The translations under genes and the position numbers were made by a program. From Actinomycetota bacterium (GTDB lineage Bacteria; Actinomycetota; Acidimicrobiia; Acidimicrobiales; Ilumatobacteraceae), in NCBI GenBank assembly GCA_016870775.1, contig VGAK01000006.1:22829-86828 (forward strand): a stretch of DNA of 64,000 bases, given 5' to 3'. Below are positions 17,005 to 25,768 of the stretch, piece after piece; position 1 is the stretch's first letter; every line of letters starts with the position of its first letter. The notes beneath the pieces are model-generated. The model had not been told where the DNA came from and ran no database searches. It saw only the letters and a list, made by a program, of their open reading frames with translations.

Positions 17005-18201
17005 TCAGCGCGGCGTCAGTCGGAGATGGAATGATTTCACCGCACGGGCAAAGATGTTCGCCTCGACATCGGGCTCCGTCACCGGCACCAGATCATGCGC
17101 CCGGGCCGACAGTTCCCTGAACAGCGCGACCAACACCGATCGCGCCAGGTTGGCCCCGACGCACAGGTGGGTCCCGAATCCGAACGACAGGTGCGGGTTC
17201 GGTGAGCGCCGGATGTCGAACTCGAAGGGCCGGTTGAACACCGTCTCGTCGCGGTTCGCCGACGGATAGAGCATGATCACCCGGTCACCCTCGGCCACCG
17301 GTTGGTCCCCGATCCGGTCGGGCGAGGCCACCGTGCGGAAGAAGTTGTTGAGTGGGGTCACCCACCTCAGGACCTCCTCCACCGCTCCGGGCACGAGCGT
17401 GGGATCGGCCGCCATGGCGTCCCACTGTTCGGGATGGTCGCAGAAGACCCGCAGCCCGTGGCTGATCGCGGTGCGCGTCGTCTCGGCCCCGCCCGCGATG
17501 AAGAGACCGACCTCGTGGAAGATCGCCTCGGGTGGCAGTGGTTCGCCCCCGATGCGCGCATGGGCCCAGATCGACATGAGGTCGTCCGCCGGACACGTCG
17601 CACGGTCCGCCATGATCGGGGCCATCGCAGCCAGGAACTCCCGGTTCGCGTCGATGAACTCGGCCATCGTGGTCTCGTCTCGGTCGCGCATGTCGGTGCG
17701 CATCAGTCTCTCGCTCCAGGACTTCACCTGTTCCCAACTCGACTCCTCGAAACCGAGCAGCCGCGCGGTGAGCCGCGCCGGGAGTTGCCCCGCGAGTTCG
17801 GAGACCACCTCGAACGAGCCCTTGGCGAGGCACCGAGCGACGAGATCGGCCACAAGTGACGCAATGTCGACCTCGCGCTTGGAGACTCCTGCACGGGTCA
17901 ACTCGGGCTGCACGAGCATGCGCTGCTGGCGATGGCGCGGATCGTCCTGGGCGATCATGTTGCACTCGCGCGACTCCCAGATCGCCCGGTACCCGCGCCC
18001 CGAGACGAACACCGTCGAGCGGCGCTCCACATCCATCACGTCGGCGTGGCGCGTGACCGCCCACAACCCGTTCGCCCTGTCGCGGTACACGGGCTCGTTC
18101 GCTCGCATCCACGACCACACCTCGTGCGGATTCTGCGCGTACAGCGCGGGATCGAGGAGGTCGATGTCGGGGCGCTCGGCGGTGGACACGGAAACGGACA
18201 C
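17005..18201 (-). CDS. Cytochrome P450
   Basis: Soluble bacterial P450 of 398 residues. The oxygen-binding I-helix motif is AGGAETTR near residue 245, the ExxR pair lies in EEVLRW, and the haem-thiolate loop is FGFGTHLCVG near residue 350 with the ligand Cys. The track ORF starts 20 codons earlier; GTG 18201 is preferred because it overlaps the stop of the upstream acyl-CoA dehydrogenase (TAGTG). Coupled expression with an acyl-CoA dehydrogenase suggests hydroxylation of a lipid or steroid destined for CoA-linked breakdown. Redox partners are not in the window. Confidence 0.93.
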   Translation of the reverse strand: MSVSVSTAERPDIDLLDPALYAQNPHEVWSWMRANEPVYRDRANGLWAVTRHADVMDVERRSTVFVSGRGYRAIWESRECNMIAQDDPRHRQQRMLVQPELTRAGVSKREVDIASLVADLVARCLAKGSFEVVSELAGQLPARLTARLLGFEESSWEQVKSWSERLMRTDMRDRDETTMAEFIDANREFLAAMAPIMADRATCPADDLMSIWAHARIGGEPLPPEAIFHEVGLFIAGGAETTRTAISHGLRVFCDHPEQWDAMAADPTLVPGAVEEVLRWVTPLNNFFRTVASPDRIGDQPVAEGDRVIMLYPSANRDETVFNRPFEFDIRRSPNPHLSFGFGTHLCVGANLARSVLVALFRELSARAHDLVPVTEPDVEANIFARAVKSFHLRLTPR

Positions 18202-19397
18202 TACGACCCCGGTTCCCCCGCGTGCGAGGCGCGCACGCTGCCGACCAGCGCCTCTGCCCATGGAAGTCCGCGGGTCGGATCAGGCTCGGCCGGCAGGCCC
18301 AGCACCTTCTCACCGAGGATGTTCTTCTGCACCTCGGTGGTCCCACCACCGATCGTGAGCGCGCGGGAGAACATGTAACCGCTGTACCAACTCCGCGATG
18401 CGAGGGTCTTGGTCCCCCCGCGCTCCCCGGTGAGCATCGCCTCGGCACCGAGGACATCACGTGCGGCCTCCATGACGCGCTGGCCGTGCTCGTCGGCCAT
18501 CAACTTGCGGATGCTGGCCTCGGGTCCGGGTTGGTCGCCGCGCAGTCGCGCCGAGATCGTGCGGAGACGGATGATGTCGAGCACCTTCTCCTCGCAGTGG
18601 AGCCGTGCGAGTCGGTGGCGCATGACATCGTCGAGGCGTCCCCGGCTCCGGCACTCTGCGATCAGGTCCGATGCGGTCGGACCATGCCCCCACAGCACAC
18701 CTCCCGTGGAGAGCGACACACGCTCGTTGCCGAGCGTCACCTTGGCGAGCCTCCAGCCGTCGTTGACCTCGCCCACGACATTGGCATGCGGTATCCGCAC
18801 GTCGGTGAAGAAGACCTCGTTGAAGCTCTTCGCGCCGACGATGTTGGTGATGGTGCGGATCTCGATCCCCGGGGCGTCCATCGGGCAGATGAAGAAGGTG
18901 ATCCCCTCGTGCTTGGGGCGATCGGCATCGGTGCGCGCGATGAGGATGCCGAATCGCGAGTAGTGGGCTCCCGTCGTCCAGACCTTCTGTCCGTTGACGA
19001 CCCACTCGTCGCCGTCGCGCTCGGCCCTCGTCGACAGACCCGCGAGATCACTCCCCGCGCCGGGCTCGGAGAACAACTGGCACCAGATCTCCTCGCCGGC
19101 GAGCGCCGGCAGAACGTACCGCTGCTTCTGTTCCTCGGTGCCGGCGTGGATGATCGTGGGTGCCGCCCACCCGATGCCGATCTGATTCGACGGTCGCTCG
19201 ACCCGGGCGCGGGAGAACTCATCGTCGATCACGATCTGGGTGAGCGCATCGGCGCCGAGACCCCACGGCTCGGGCCAGTGCGGAGCGACATAGCCGGACT
19301 CGGCGAGTTGCCGTGGAGTGGGATCGGGATGCGCGGCGAGCCAGTCGCGCACCGCCACCCGACGCGGATCATTCTCCGGTGGGAGGAACGGCTCCAT
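18201..19397 (-). CDS. Acyl-CoA dehydrogenase family protein
   Basis: FAD-dependent acyl-CoA dehydrogenase of 398 residues that introduces an alpha-beta double bond. It carries the family signature WCQLFSEPGAGSDLAGLSTRA near residue 110, and the C-terminal LASRSWYSGYMFSRALTIGGGTTEVQ-type flavin/substrate region. The start at ATG 19397 is supported by TACTGT seven bases upstream and discards 33 codons of the track ORF. It begins a two-gene transcript with the P450. A divergent gene encodes a second, related dehydrogenase; such pairs can form heterotetramers in steroid degraders, but there is no proof here. Confidence 0.9.
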   Translation of the reverse strand: MEPFLPPENDPRRVAVRDWLAAHPDPTPRQLAESGYVAPHWPEPWGLGADALTQIVIDDEFSRARVERPSNQIGIGWAAPTIIHAGTEEQKQRYVLPALAGEEIWCQLFSEPGAGSDLAGLSTRAERDGDEWVVNGQKVWTTGAHYSRFGILIARTDADRPKHEGITFFICPMDAPGIEIRTITNIVGAKSFNEVFFTDVRIPHANVVGEVNDGWRLAKVTLGNERVSLSTGGVLWGHGPTASDLIAECRSRGRLDDVMRHRLARLHCEEKVLDIIRLRTISARLRGDQPGPEASIRKLMADEHGQRVMEAARDVLGAEAMLTGERGGTKTLASRSWYSGYMFSRALTIGGGTTEVQKNILGEKVLGLPAEPDPTRGLPWAEALVGSVRASHAGEPGS

Positions 19398-19404
19398 CGC
19401 CGAC

Positions 19405-19410
19405 ACAGTA
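19405..19410 (-). promoter_or_regulatory. Leaderless -10 hexamer
   Basis: TACTGT seven bases before ATG 19397. Confidence 0.55.
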
Positions 19411-19465
19411 CGCAGGTTCGCAGCCCGCCCCGGAGCCGCCGCGTGGATCGCCGCCGACTGCGCAC

Positions 19466-19471
19466 TACCGT
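19466..19471 (+). promoter_or_regulatory. Leaderless -10 hexamer
   Basis: TACCGT eight bases before ATG 19480, diverging from the preceding promoter. Confidence 0.5.
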
Positions 19472-19479
19472 GATCGTCC

Positions 19480-20658
19480 ATGGCCGACTCGACCACGACC
19501 GACGATCTCGACCTCTTCCGCGCCCGGGCCGCCGCGTGGATCGCCGCGAACAGAGGGCATGCGCCGCGCGACTACGGGGCAATCTGCCCACCCGATCTCC
19601 TGGACGCCGCGCGTGACTGGCAGCGCCGCCTCCACGGCGACGGCTGGGCGGGCATCCACTGGCCGACCGAACACGGTGGACGGGGCATGGGACCGGCGCA
19701 CCATGGTGTCTGGCTCGAGGAGTGCGCGAGAGCGTCGGTGCCCGCGATCCTCAACATGGTCGGGCTGGTGCTCGCGGGCGGCGCCGTGATGGCCTTCGGG
19801 ACGGACGAGCAGAAGACGCGCCACCTTCGCGCGACTCTGTCCGCCGACCATGTGTGGTGCCAGTTGTTCTCCGAACCCGGCGCGGGGAGCGACCTCGGAT
19901 CACTCTCGACGCGGGCCGAACGGGATGGCGACGAGTGGGTCGTCAACGGCCAGAAGGTGTGGTGCAGCGGCGGACGCGCCAGCAACTGGGGAATCCTGAT
20001 GGCGCGCACCGATTCCTCCGCGCCCAAGCACGAGGGCATCTCGTTCTTCCTCTGTCCGATGGACGCACCGGGGATCGAGGTTCGCCCGTTGCGCCAGATG
20101 ACCGGCGAGGCCGAATTCGACGAGGTCTTCTTCACCGACGCCCGAATCCCCGCCGACAGCCTGATCGGTCCGCTCCACGGTGGCTGGGGCGTGGGAATGG
20201 CGGTCCTCACGAACGAGCGTGGTCACATCGGGGCGAGTGTGATCGGTCTCGAGCGGCGCCTCGAGTCGATGGCATCGCTCGGCAGGGGACGCGTCGACGA
20301 GGCGCGCCTCGATGCGACCGCACGCCAGCACCTCGCCGCACTGCTCTCGCGTGGTCACGCCCTCAAGGCCATGGCCCAGACACAGGGGCCCGTCGCTTCC
20401 ACCGCGTCGTCGCTGATGAAACTCGGGATCACCGAGATGATGTTCGATGTCGCGATGTTGCGCGGTGCCGTCTCGGGTGCCGACGCGATGCTCGAGAGCC
20501 CCGACGCCACCGGAATGCTCGCAGCGCCCGGTGGCCGCATCGCCGGAGGGTCGAGCCAGGTGCAACGCAACATCATCGGCGAGCGCCTGTTGGGACTGCC
20601 CCGTGAACCGAAGCCGTCGGGACCCGCGCTGGGCGACAGCGGGGGCACCGGGAGGTGA
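19480..20658 (+). CDS. Acyl-CoA dehydrogenase family protein
   Basis: Second FAD-dependent acyl-CoA dehydrogenase, 392 residues, with WCQLFSEPGAGSDLGSLSTRA near residue 125 and a C-terminal GGSSQVQRNIIGERLLGLPREP end typical of the family. It is transcribed divergently from the P450-linked dehydrogenase across an 82-base gap. Its TGA overlaps the GTG of the downstream hydrolase by four bases. Likely acts on a fatty acyl- or steroid-side-chain CoA. Confidence 0.9.
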   Translation: MADSTTTDDLDLFRARAAAWIAANRGHAPRDYGAICPPDLLDAARDWQRRLHGDGWAGIHWPTEHGGRGMGPAHHGVWLEECARASVPAILNMVGLVLAGGAVMAFGTDEQKTRHLRATLSADHVWCQLFSEPGAGSDLGSLSTRAERDGDEWVVNGQKVWCSGGRASNWGILMARTDSSAPKHEGISFFLCPMDAPGIEVRPLRQMTGEAEFDEVFFTDARIPADSLIGPLHGGWGVGMAVLTNERGHIGASVIGLERRLESMASLGRGRVDEARLDATARQHLAALLSRGHALKAMAQTQGPVASTASSLMKLGITEMMFDVAMLRGAVSGADAMLESPDATGMLAAPGGRIAGGSSQVQRNIIGERLLGLPREPKPSGPALGDSGGTGR

Positions 20659-21533
20659 CGGCGCACATCGCGTGCTCGGACGCCACGATCATCGAATCGC
20701 TCGACGGCGTGCGGATCGTCGTGCACGACTTCGGTGGATCCGGCTCTCCGGTTCTTCTCTCGCATGCCACGGGCTTCCACGCCCATTGTTGGGAACCCCT
20801 CGCGGCGAGTCTCGCACGGACGCACCGCGTGTTCGGCCTCGACCATCGCGGTTACGGCGACGCCGAGACGGTCGATCCCTCATCCATCTCGTGGCGCAGC
20901 TACGGCGACGACGCACTCGCGGCCGCGCGCCACGTGTCGAGATTGACCGATGGCGCACCAATCGTCGGGGTGGGCCACTCCATGGGGGGCGCCTCGCTCC
21001 TCATGGCCGCGCACCGGGAGCCGGCGTTGTTCGATTCGCTGTTCGGGTTCGAGCCGATCGTGTTCCCCCCACCCGATCCGGCCGCGGGGGACCGACCCGA
21101 GAGTCCCCTCCCGGCAGGTGCGCGGCGGCGCCGCGCGTCGTTCCCCTCGTTCGAGGCCGCGCTCGAGAACTTCGCGTCCAAGCCCCCTCTGGCCTCGTTC
21201 CATCCGCTCGCGCGCGAGGCCTACGTGCGCCACGGCTTCAAGCCATCCGCTGACGGCGTGGAGTTGAAGTGCCTCCCCGAGCACGAGGCGCGCACGTACG
21301 AGACCGGCGGCACGAGCGGAGCCTGGGACGATCTACCCGATGTGTCGGTTCCGACTTGGGTGGTGTCGGGGGCGATCGCTGCGTTCCAGCCCTCGGCGTT
21401 CGCGATCCGCGTGGCCGAGAGAATTCCCGGGTCGACCTACGTCCGGTACGACGAGATGGGCCACTTCGGTCCGCTCGAGAGGCCCGACATCATCGCTCAA
21501 CTCGTCGAGCGCACGCTCGCGTCACGCCGATGA
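20655..21533 (+). CDS. Alpha/beta-fold hydrolase
   Basis: Alpha/beta hydrolase of 292 residues: VLLSHATGFHAH oxyanion loop, GHSMGG nucleophile elbow near residue 108 and a C-terminal EMGHFGP carrying the catalytic His. GTG 20655 overlaps the upstream dehydrogenase stop (GTGA) and its own stop overlaps the next ATG (ATGA), so three genes are tightly coupled. Probably hydrolyses an ester or thioester in the same pathway. Confidence 0.85.
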   Translation: MTAHIACSDATIIESLDGVRIVVHDFGGSGSPVLLSHATGFHAHCWEPLAASLARTHRVFGLDHRGYGDAETVDPSSISWRSYGDDALAAARHVSRLTDGAPIVGVGHSMGGASLLMAAHREPALFDSLFGFEPIVFPPPDPAAGDRPESPLPAGARRRRASFPSFEAALENFASKPPLASFHPLAREAYVRHGFKPSADGVELKCLPEHEARTYETGGTSGAWDDLPDVSVPTWVVSGAIAAFQPSAFAIRVAERIPGSTYVRYDEMGHFGPLERPDIIAQLVERTLASRR

Positions 21534-22063
21534 CACCCGGCGCCGAGCGTCTCGACGCCCGCATCGACGCACTGCTCGAGCCGGCGCGGCACAGTCGCAC
21601 CGTGCGTTCGATCTCCGGGGCCGCGAGCACGGTCGGGGACTTCAGCATCATCTGGCACGTGATCGGTTTCGTGCGCGCGATCGACTCGCGCGACAGGCTC
21701 GGTCAGGCGGTGTTCCTGTCGTGTGCCCTCGGCGTCGAGAGCCTCGTGGTGAACCAGGGTGTCAAGCGGCTCTTCCGTCGCGCACGGCCGACGGTCTCAG
21801 GTGACGATCGCTTCGCCATGCGCACACCCTCGACCACGAGTTTCCCGAGCGGTCACGCATCGTCGGCGGTGTTCGCCACCATCCTGTTGGGGTCGTTCAC
21901 CGGGGCACCGCTCGTGTGGCTCTGGGTCGGACTCGCGGTCCTGGTGGCGATGAGCCGGGTCATCGCGCGCATCCATCACTTCACCGACATCGTCGGGGGT
22001 GCTGCGGTGGGGGCCCTGCTCGGCCTCGCCGCCCTCGCAACGGTCCCCGTCGTGCTCGGCTAG
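21530..22063 (+). CDS. PAP2-family membrane phosphatase
   Basis: Membrane phosphatase of 177 residues with the three-part PAP2 signature: KRLFRRARP, SFPSGHASS and SRVIARIHHFTD. Such enzymes dephosphorylate phosphatidate, isoprenoid diphosphates or similar lipids. The ATG overlaps the hydrolase stop (ATGA). Its TAG stop uses the palindrome CTAG, which is also the stop of the convergent gene. With the adjacent wax synthase gene region it may feed diacylglycerol, but that link is inference. Confidence 0.85.
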   Translation: MTPGAERLDARIDALLEPARHSRTVRSISGAASTVGDFSIIWHVIGFVRAIDSRDRLGQAVFLSCALGVESLVVNQGVKRLFRRARPTVSGDDRFAMRTPSTTSFPSGHASSAVFATILLGSFTGAPLVWLWVGLAVLVAMSRVIARIHHFTDIVGGAAVGALLGLAALATVPVVLG

Positions 22064-23541
22064 GGAGCCTTCGTCACCTGGACGGGGAGATTCTGGATGG
22101 TCACGGACTGCACCTTGCCCTTGAGCTTCTTCCCTGCCATGTACACCTTGAGCACGTAGGCACCGGACTTTGCCGTGCGCGGGATTCGCACGTCGGCCCG
22201 GCCCTTGGTCACGGACTTGACGGTGCGCGACGACTTGGCGACGAGTGATCCCGCCTTGTTCCTCAATTCCACGATGAGCGTCCCGGACGTCCTCGACGAT
22301 GTCTGGTACCCGATGTCCACATAACCTCCTGTTGACGCATCGGTGGAGACTTGCCACACCGCTGCACCCGTCCGCGAGACCGTGAGCACCGGGGATGAGT
22401 AGTGGACGTCCGCGTAGATGGACACGCTCACGGCACCGGACTCACTGATGACGAGCGTGATCTGGCCCGCAATGTCCGGCTGTTCCGAGGACGACAGCCT
22501 GAAATCCTTCGCCACCCGTGCCTCCAGTGCTGATCTCTCCGCGCCGGAAAGCTTTCTGCCGTCGGTGACTGGCCTTCCTGCAGAGTCCGCCAAGTGGTAC
22601 CCGGCGCGTGCCAGCATCGGCTGGGTGAGCACGAGTCGGTAGTAACCGACGTTCAGCGAGCCGTCCGCCCTGAAGTGCGGGGCGCACACTTTCACGGAGA
22701 ACGTTCCCGTCCGCGTGTCGAATACCGGGAATGCGTCACCCGTCCCGTAGGCGTCAGACTCCAGCACGGCGCCGTCGAACGGGGCGAACTTGGTGAAGAT
22801 CTTTCGGTCAAAGAGGCTCGCCGACCACGCGGCGGCGTGACTGCGGGTGGCACGTGCGTTGGGATTCTTGCAGGCATCGGTCGGCGGGATCATCACACTC
22901 CGGGCCCCCGGACGGGACGAGACCGTCACCACCCGTCCGCCGGAGGGCTCAGTCGTCTGCGTGAACGCACCGCCCGAGCCCACCGACCTCATCACCGACA
23001 TGTCGAAGGTCCCGATGTGAACCGAGATGCGGTACTCCACCGCCGGGTCGAGGTCATTGACACCGTCCCAAAGGTCGATCAACAGGGCACCACCCACCGT
23101 GCGCACGCTCGGGCTGACCCGCCCACCCACGCCCGACCTGCCCGTGCCACCGGCCCATTCAGTGCTCCATGCCGGACTCCTCGGGTCCGCCCCCTGCAGC
23201 CGGGGGGTCAGTCGCGTCCAGGGGACATCAGCAGAGATCTGCCTAGCATCGAGCGACCGCACGCAGTACGTCGACCTGCCCCCGGAGTAGGAGGACCCGT
23301 CGTCGAGGGTGGTGCCTGAGCAGACCGGCCAGAAGCCCCACATCGTCGGTCCGGCCGGGTTTGACTGCCAGCCGGACTCCTGCGGGTAACTCTGGAAGTC
23401 GAATGGCCGGCCGTCAACGGGGTTGAGCGCCCATGATTCCCCCGTGTCGGCGCTAGCGACACCCGACACGGCCACACAAGGCACGACACTCGCCAGAACC
23501 AGTGCAATCCCGGCTGTCAGTCGCTTGGTCAGCACGATCAC
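22060..23541 (-). CDS. Secreted protein of unknown function with C-terminal Ig-like domain
   Basis: I do not recognise this 493-residue protein. A signal peptide (basic start LTKRL, hydrophobic core, ASA cleavage near residue 31) indicates export. The mature part is rich in Ser, Thr, Gly and Trp/Tyr, has few cysteines, and ends in a lysine-rich region (KAGSLVAKSSRTVKSVTKG...) that reads like a beta-sandwich/pre-peptidase-type domain. The track ORF extends to 24720, but GTG 23541 follows TACAAT by six bases and starts the signal peptide. The two convergent genes share the CTAG stop. Probably surface or extracellular. Confidence 0.75.
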   Translation of the reverse strand: MIVLTKRLTAGIALVLASVVPCVAVSGVASADTGESWALNPVDGRPFDFQSYPQESGWQSNPAGPTMWGFWPVCSGTTLDDGSSYSGGRSTYCVRSLDARQISADVPWTRLTPRLQGADPRSPAWSTEWAGGTGRSGVGGRVSPSVRTVGGALLIDLWDGVNDLDPAVEYRISVHIGTFDMSVMRSVGSGGAFTQTTEPSGGRVVTVSSRPGARSVMIPPTDACKNPNARATRSHAAAWSASLFDRKIFTKFAPFDGAVLESDAYGTGDAFPVFDTRTGTFSVKVCAPHFRADGSLNVGYYRLVLTQPMLARAGYHLADSAGRPVTDGRKLSGAERSALEARVAKDFRLSSSEQPDIAGQITLVISESGAVSVSIYADVHYSSPVLTVSRTGAAVWQVSTDASTGGYVDIGYQTSSRTSGTLIVELRNKAGSLVAKSSRTVKSVTKGRADVRIPRTAKSGAYVLKVYMAGKKLKGKVQSVTIQNLPVQVTKAP

Positions 23542-23547
23542 GCCCAA

Positions 23548-23553
23548 ATTGTA
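23548..23553 (-). promoter_or_regulatory. Leaderless -10 hexamer
   Basis: TACAAT six bases before GTG 23541; among the closest to the canonical TATAAT in the window. Confidence 0.6.
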
Positions 23554-23619
23554 TCCGAGAGACGGCGTGATGCGCCGCTCGTGAGGAATAGCGGGCGGTT
23601 TGGCGTTGTTCTTCAATGG

Positions 23620-24219
23620 ATGAACGCAACGTTCGCGATCACGTACGACTACCGGTGCCCGTTCGCGCGGCTGGTCCACGACCATGTGGTCACGGGGCTT
23701 CAGGACGGTGCCGACTGGGACGTCACGTTCCTTCCCTTCTGCCTGGGCCAGGCGCACGTGGAAGAGGGCGAGACGGACATCTGGGACCGCCCCCACGAGG
23801 ACACGGGTCTTCTCGCGCTGCAGCTCTCCGTGGCCGTGCGCGACCGCCAGCCGGGATTCTTCCTCGCCGTGCACCACGCGCTGTTCGAGCACAGACACAA
23901 CGGCGGGGGCTCGCTCCGCGACGAGGCCACGCTCCGCAGGGTGATCAGCGACGCAGGCGCGGACGCCGACGCCGCGTTCACGGAGGTCGCTTCCGGCCGA
24001 CCGCTGGCCGCGATCCGCGAGGAGCACACCCGCTACGTGACGAGCCACAGCGTGTGGGGCACCCCCACCTTCGTGGTGGGCGACAGCGCCATCTTCGTGC
24101 GATTGCTCGACCATTCCCACGGCGACGCCGCGACCGCACGCTCCACCGTGGACCGCATCATCGCCGACATCCGCTGGCCGATCCTGAACGAGTTCAAGCA
24201 CACCGTCATCCCAGGCTGA
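23620..24219 (+). CDS. DsbA-like thioredoxin-fold protein (FrnE/mycothiol-nitroreductase-like)
   Basis: Cytoplasmic thioredoxin-fold protein of 199 residues. The N-terminal active-site position reads DYRCPFAR, giving CPFA rather than CxxC, and a cis-proline TPTFVVGDSAIF follows near residue 148. Related actinobacterial proteins use mycothiol, and a Mca gene lies 9 kb away. The missing second cysteine implies a monothiol mechanism or a 2-hydroxychromene-carboxylate-isomerase-like role. ATG 23620 starts the fold; the track's extra 13 codons are unlikely. Exact function unknown. Confidence 0.7.
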   Translation: MNATFAITYDYRCPFARLVHDHVVTGLQDGADWDVTFLPFCLGQAHVEEGETDIWDRPHEDTGLLALQLSVAVRDRQPGFFLAVHHALFEHRHNGGGSLRDEATLRRVISDAGADADAAFTEVASGRPLAAIREEHTRYVTSHSVWGTPTFVVGDSAIFVRLLDHSHGDAATARSTVDRIIADIRWPILNEFKHTVIPG

Positions 24220-24288
24220 TCCCCCGGCCCGGGCAGACGACACATCCGGACCGGACCGGTCCCCCCGTCGATGCCGCCGGTCCGGAAG

Positions 24289-24294
24289 TAGGTT
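24289..24294 (+). promoter_or_regulatory. Leaderless -10 hexamer
   Basis: TAGGTT seven bases before GTG 24302. Confidence 0.55.
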
Positions 24295-24301
24295 GGATCG
24301 C

Positions 24302-25768
24302 GTGATCGACGCAGAGCGCCGCATGAGCGACACCGAGACATTGATGTGGCGTCTCGAGAAGGATCCGTTCCTCGCGTCGTCGTTCGCCAACATCACGATC
24401 CTGGACCGACCCCCCGACATGGATCGCCTCGCCGCGCGGATGGAGCGCGCGACCCTCTTGATGCCGCGCCTGCGCCGCCGTGTCCAGCCCGCGCCGGGCA
24501 ACTTCGGGAACCCGACATGGGTCGACGACACCGACTTCGACATCCGCCGCCATGTGCGTCGCATCGCGATCGCCGCGCCCGGCACTCTGGCCCAGTTGCG
24601 CGACCTCGTCACCCTGCTGCTCGCCGACCCGTTCGACAGGTCGCGTCCGTTGTGGCAGTTCATCGTCGTGGACGGACTCGAGGCCGGACGCAGTGCCCTC
24701 ATCGAGAAGGTGCACCACACGGTCGGGGACGGTCAGGGCATGGTCGAGTTGTCGATGCTCTTCCTCGACCTCGAGCGCGACCCCGCACCGTTGCCCCCCG
24801 TGGAAGCCGAGACCATCGCACGCCTGGCTCCGGCGACCCAACCCGACGCCACCGAGGCCCTGCGCGACGCGATCGGTGATTCGCTGCGCATCCCGATAGC
24901 AGTGCTGCGCCAGGTGCGCGACGTGCTCTCGGATCCCGCCTCGATCGGAACGATCGGGTCCTCGACGTCGGCCACCGTCAAGGGCGTCCTCGCCCAACTC
25001 TCCGAGACCGATCCGGCGCGCTCGCCGCTCTGGACGGAGCGTTCCCTCCGTCGCCGGCTCGAGACCATGCGCGTGCCGTACGCGACCCTGCGCGCGGCCG
25101 CCAAGTCGATGGGTGGAACCCTCAACACCGCGTTCGTCACGGCCGCCGCGCATGCCGCCGGCGAATACCACCGCCAACTCGGCGCACCGGTGGAGAGCCT
25201 GCGCGCCTCGATGGCGATCAGCACCCGCACCGACGACAGCGGGGCGAACGCCTTCTCGCTCGTGAGGATGCTGGTACCGACGGCAGAGATGCCGATCGCC
25301 GAGCGCTTCAGCGCGGTCAACGAGATTCTCGCCACGGCACGCGCAGAATCGCAATCGGCGAGCCTGGATGCGATCGCTGCGGTGGCGACCCTCATCCCCA
25401 CGTCCGTGGTGACGCGACTGGCACGTGCCCAGGCCGAGACGGTCGATTTCGCGACCTCGAACGTGCGGGGAGCCGGCGTGCCCCTCTACATGGCCGGATC
25501 CAAGCTCCTGGCCAACTACCCGGTCGGTCCGCTGGCCGGGGTCGCCTTCAACGTCACGCTCATGTCGTATCTCGGGAGCATGGATGTGGGCATCAACATC
25601 GACGAGGCGGCGGTGAAGGAGCCAGAACTGCTCACCGACCTGCTGCGCTCGTCGTTCGCCGCGATCAGCCTCGTGGGCGGGGACAAACTCCCGGCACGGG
25701 ACTTGGACGACCCGTCGGGTCCCGCCCCCTCGCCGGTCAGGCGTCGGTGGTTGGCGCGACGGCGCTGA
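24302..25768 (+). CDS. Wax ester synthase / diacylglycerol acyltransferase (WS/DGAT)
   Basis: Bifunctional acyltransferase of 488 residues that makes triacylglycerol or wax esters from acyl-CoA. The catalytic HHxxxDG motif is HHTVGDG near residue 139, and the family's later NVTLMSYLG-type and PLYMAGSK-type segments are present. GTG 24302, seven bases after TAGGTT, is preferred over the in-frame start nine bases upstream. The 3' end overlaps a convergent small ORF by 32 bases. It indicates storage-lipid synthesis alongside lipid catabolism. Confidence 0.9.
   Translation: MIDAERRMSDTETLMWRLEKDPFLASSFANITILDRPPDMDRLAARMERATLLMPRLRRRVQPAPGNFGNPTWVDDTDFDIRRHVRRIAIAAPGTLAQLRDLVTLLLADPFDRSRPLWQFIVVDGLEAGRSALIEKVHHTVGDGQGMVELSMLFLDLERDPAPLPPVEAETIARLAPATQPDATEALRDAIGDSLRIPIAVLRQVRDVLSDPASIGTIGSSTSATVKGVLAQLSETDPARSPLWTERSLRRRLETMRVPYATLRAAAKSMGGTLNTAFVTAAAHAAGEYHRQLGAPVESLRASMAISTRTDDSGANAFSLVRMLVPTAEMPIAERFSAVNEILATARAESQSASLDAIAAVATLIPTSVVTRLARAQAETVDFATSNVRGAGVPLYMAGSKLLANYPVGPLAGVAFNVTLMSYLGSMDVGINIDEAAVKEPELLTDLLRSSFAAISLVGGDKLPARDLDDPSGPAPSPVRRRWLARRR

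Noticed and set aside
22060-24720. 886-codon version of the secreted protein
   Set aside because: The extension is antisense to the DsbA-like and wax synthase genes; the signal peptide and TACAAT promoter fix the start at 23541.
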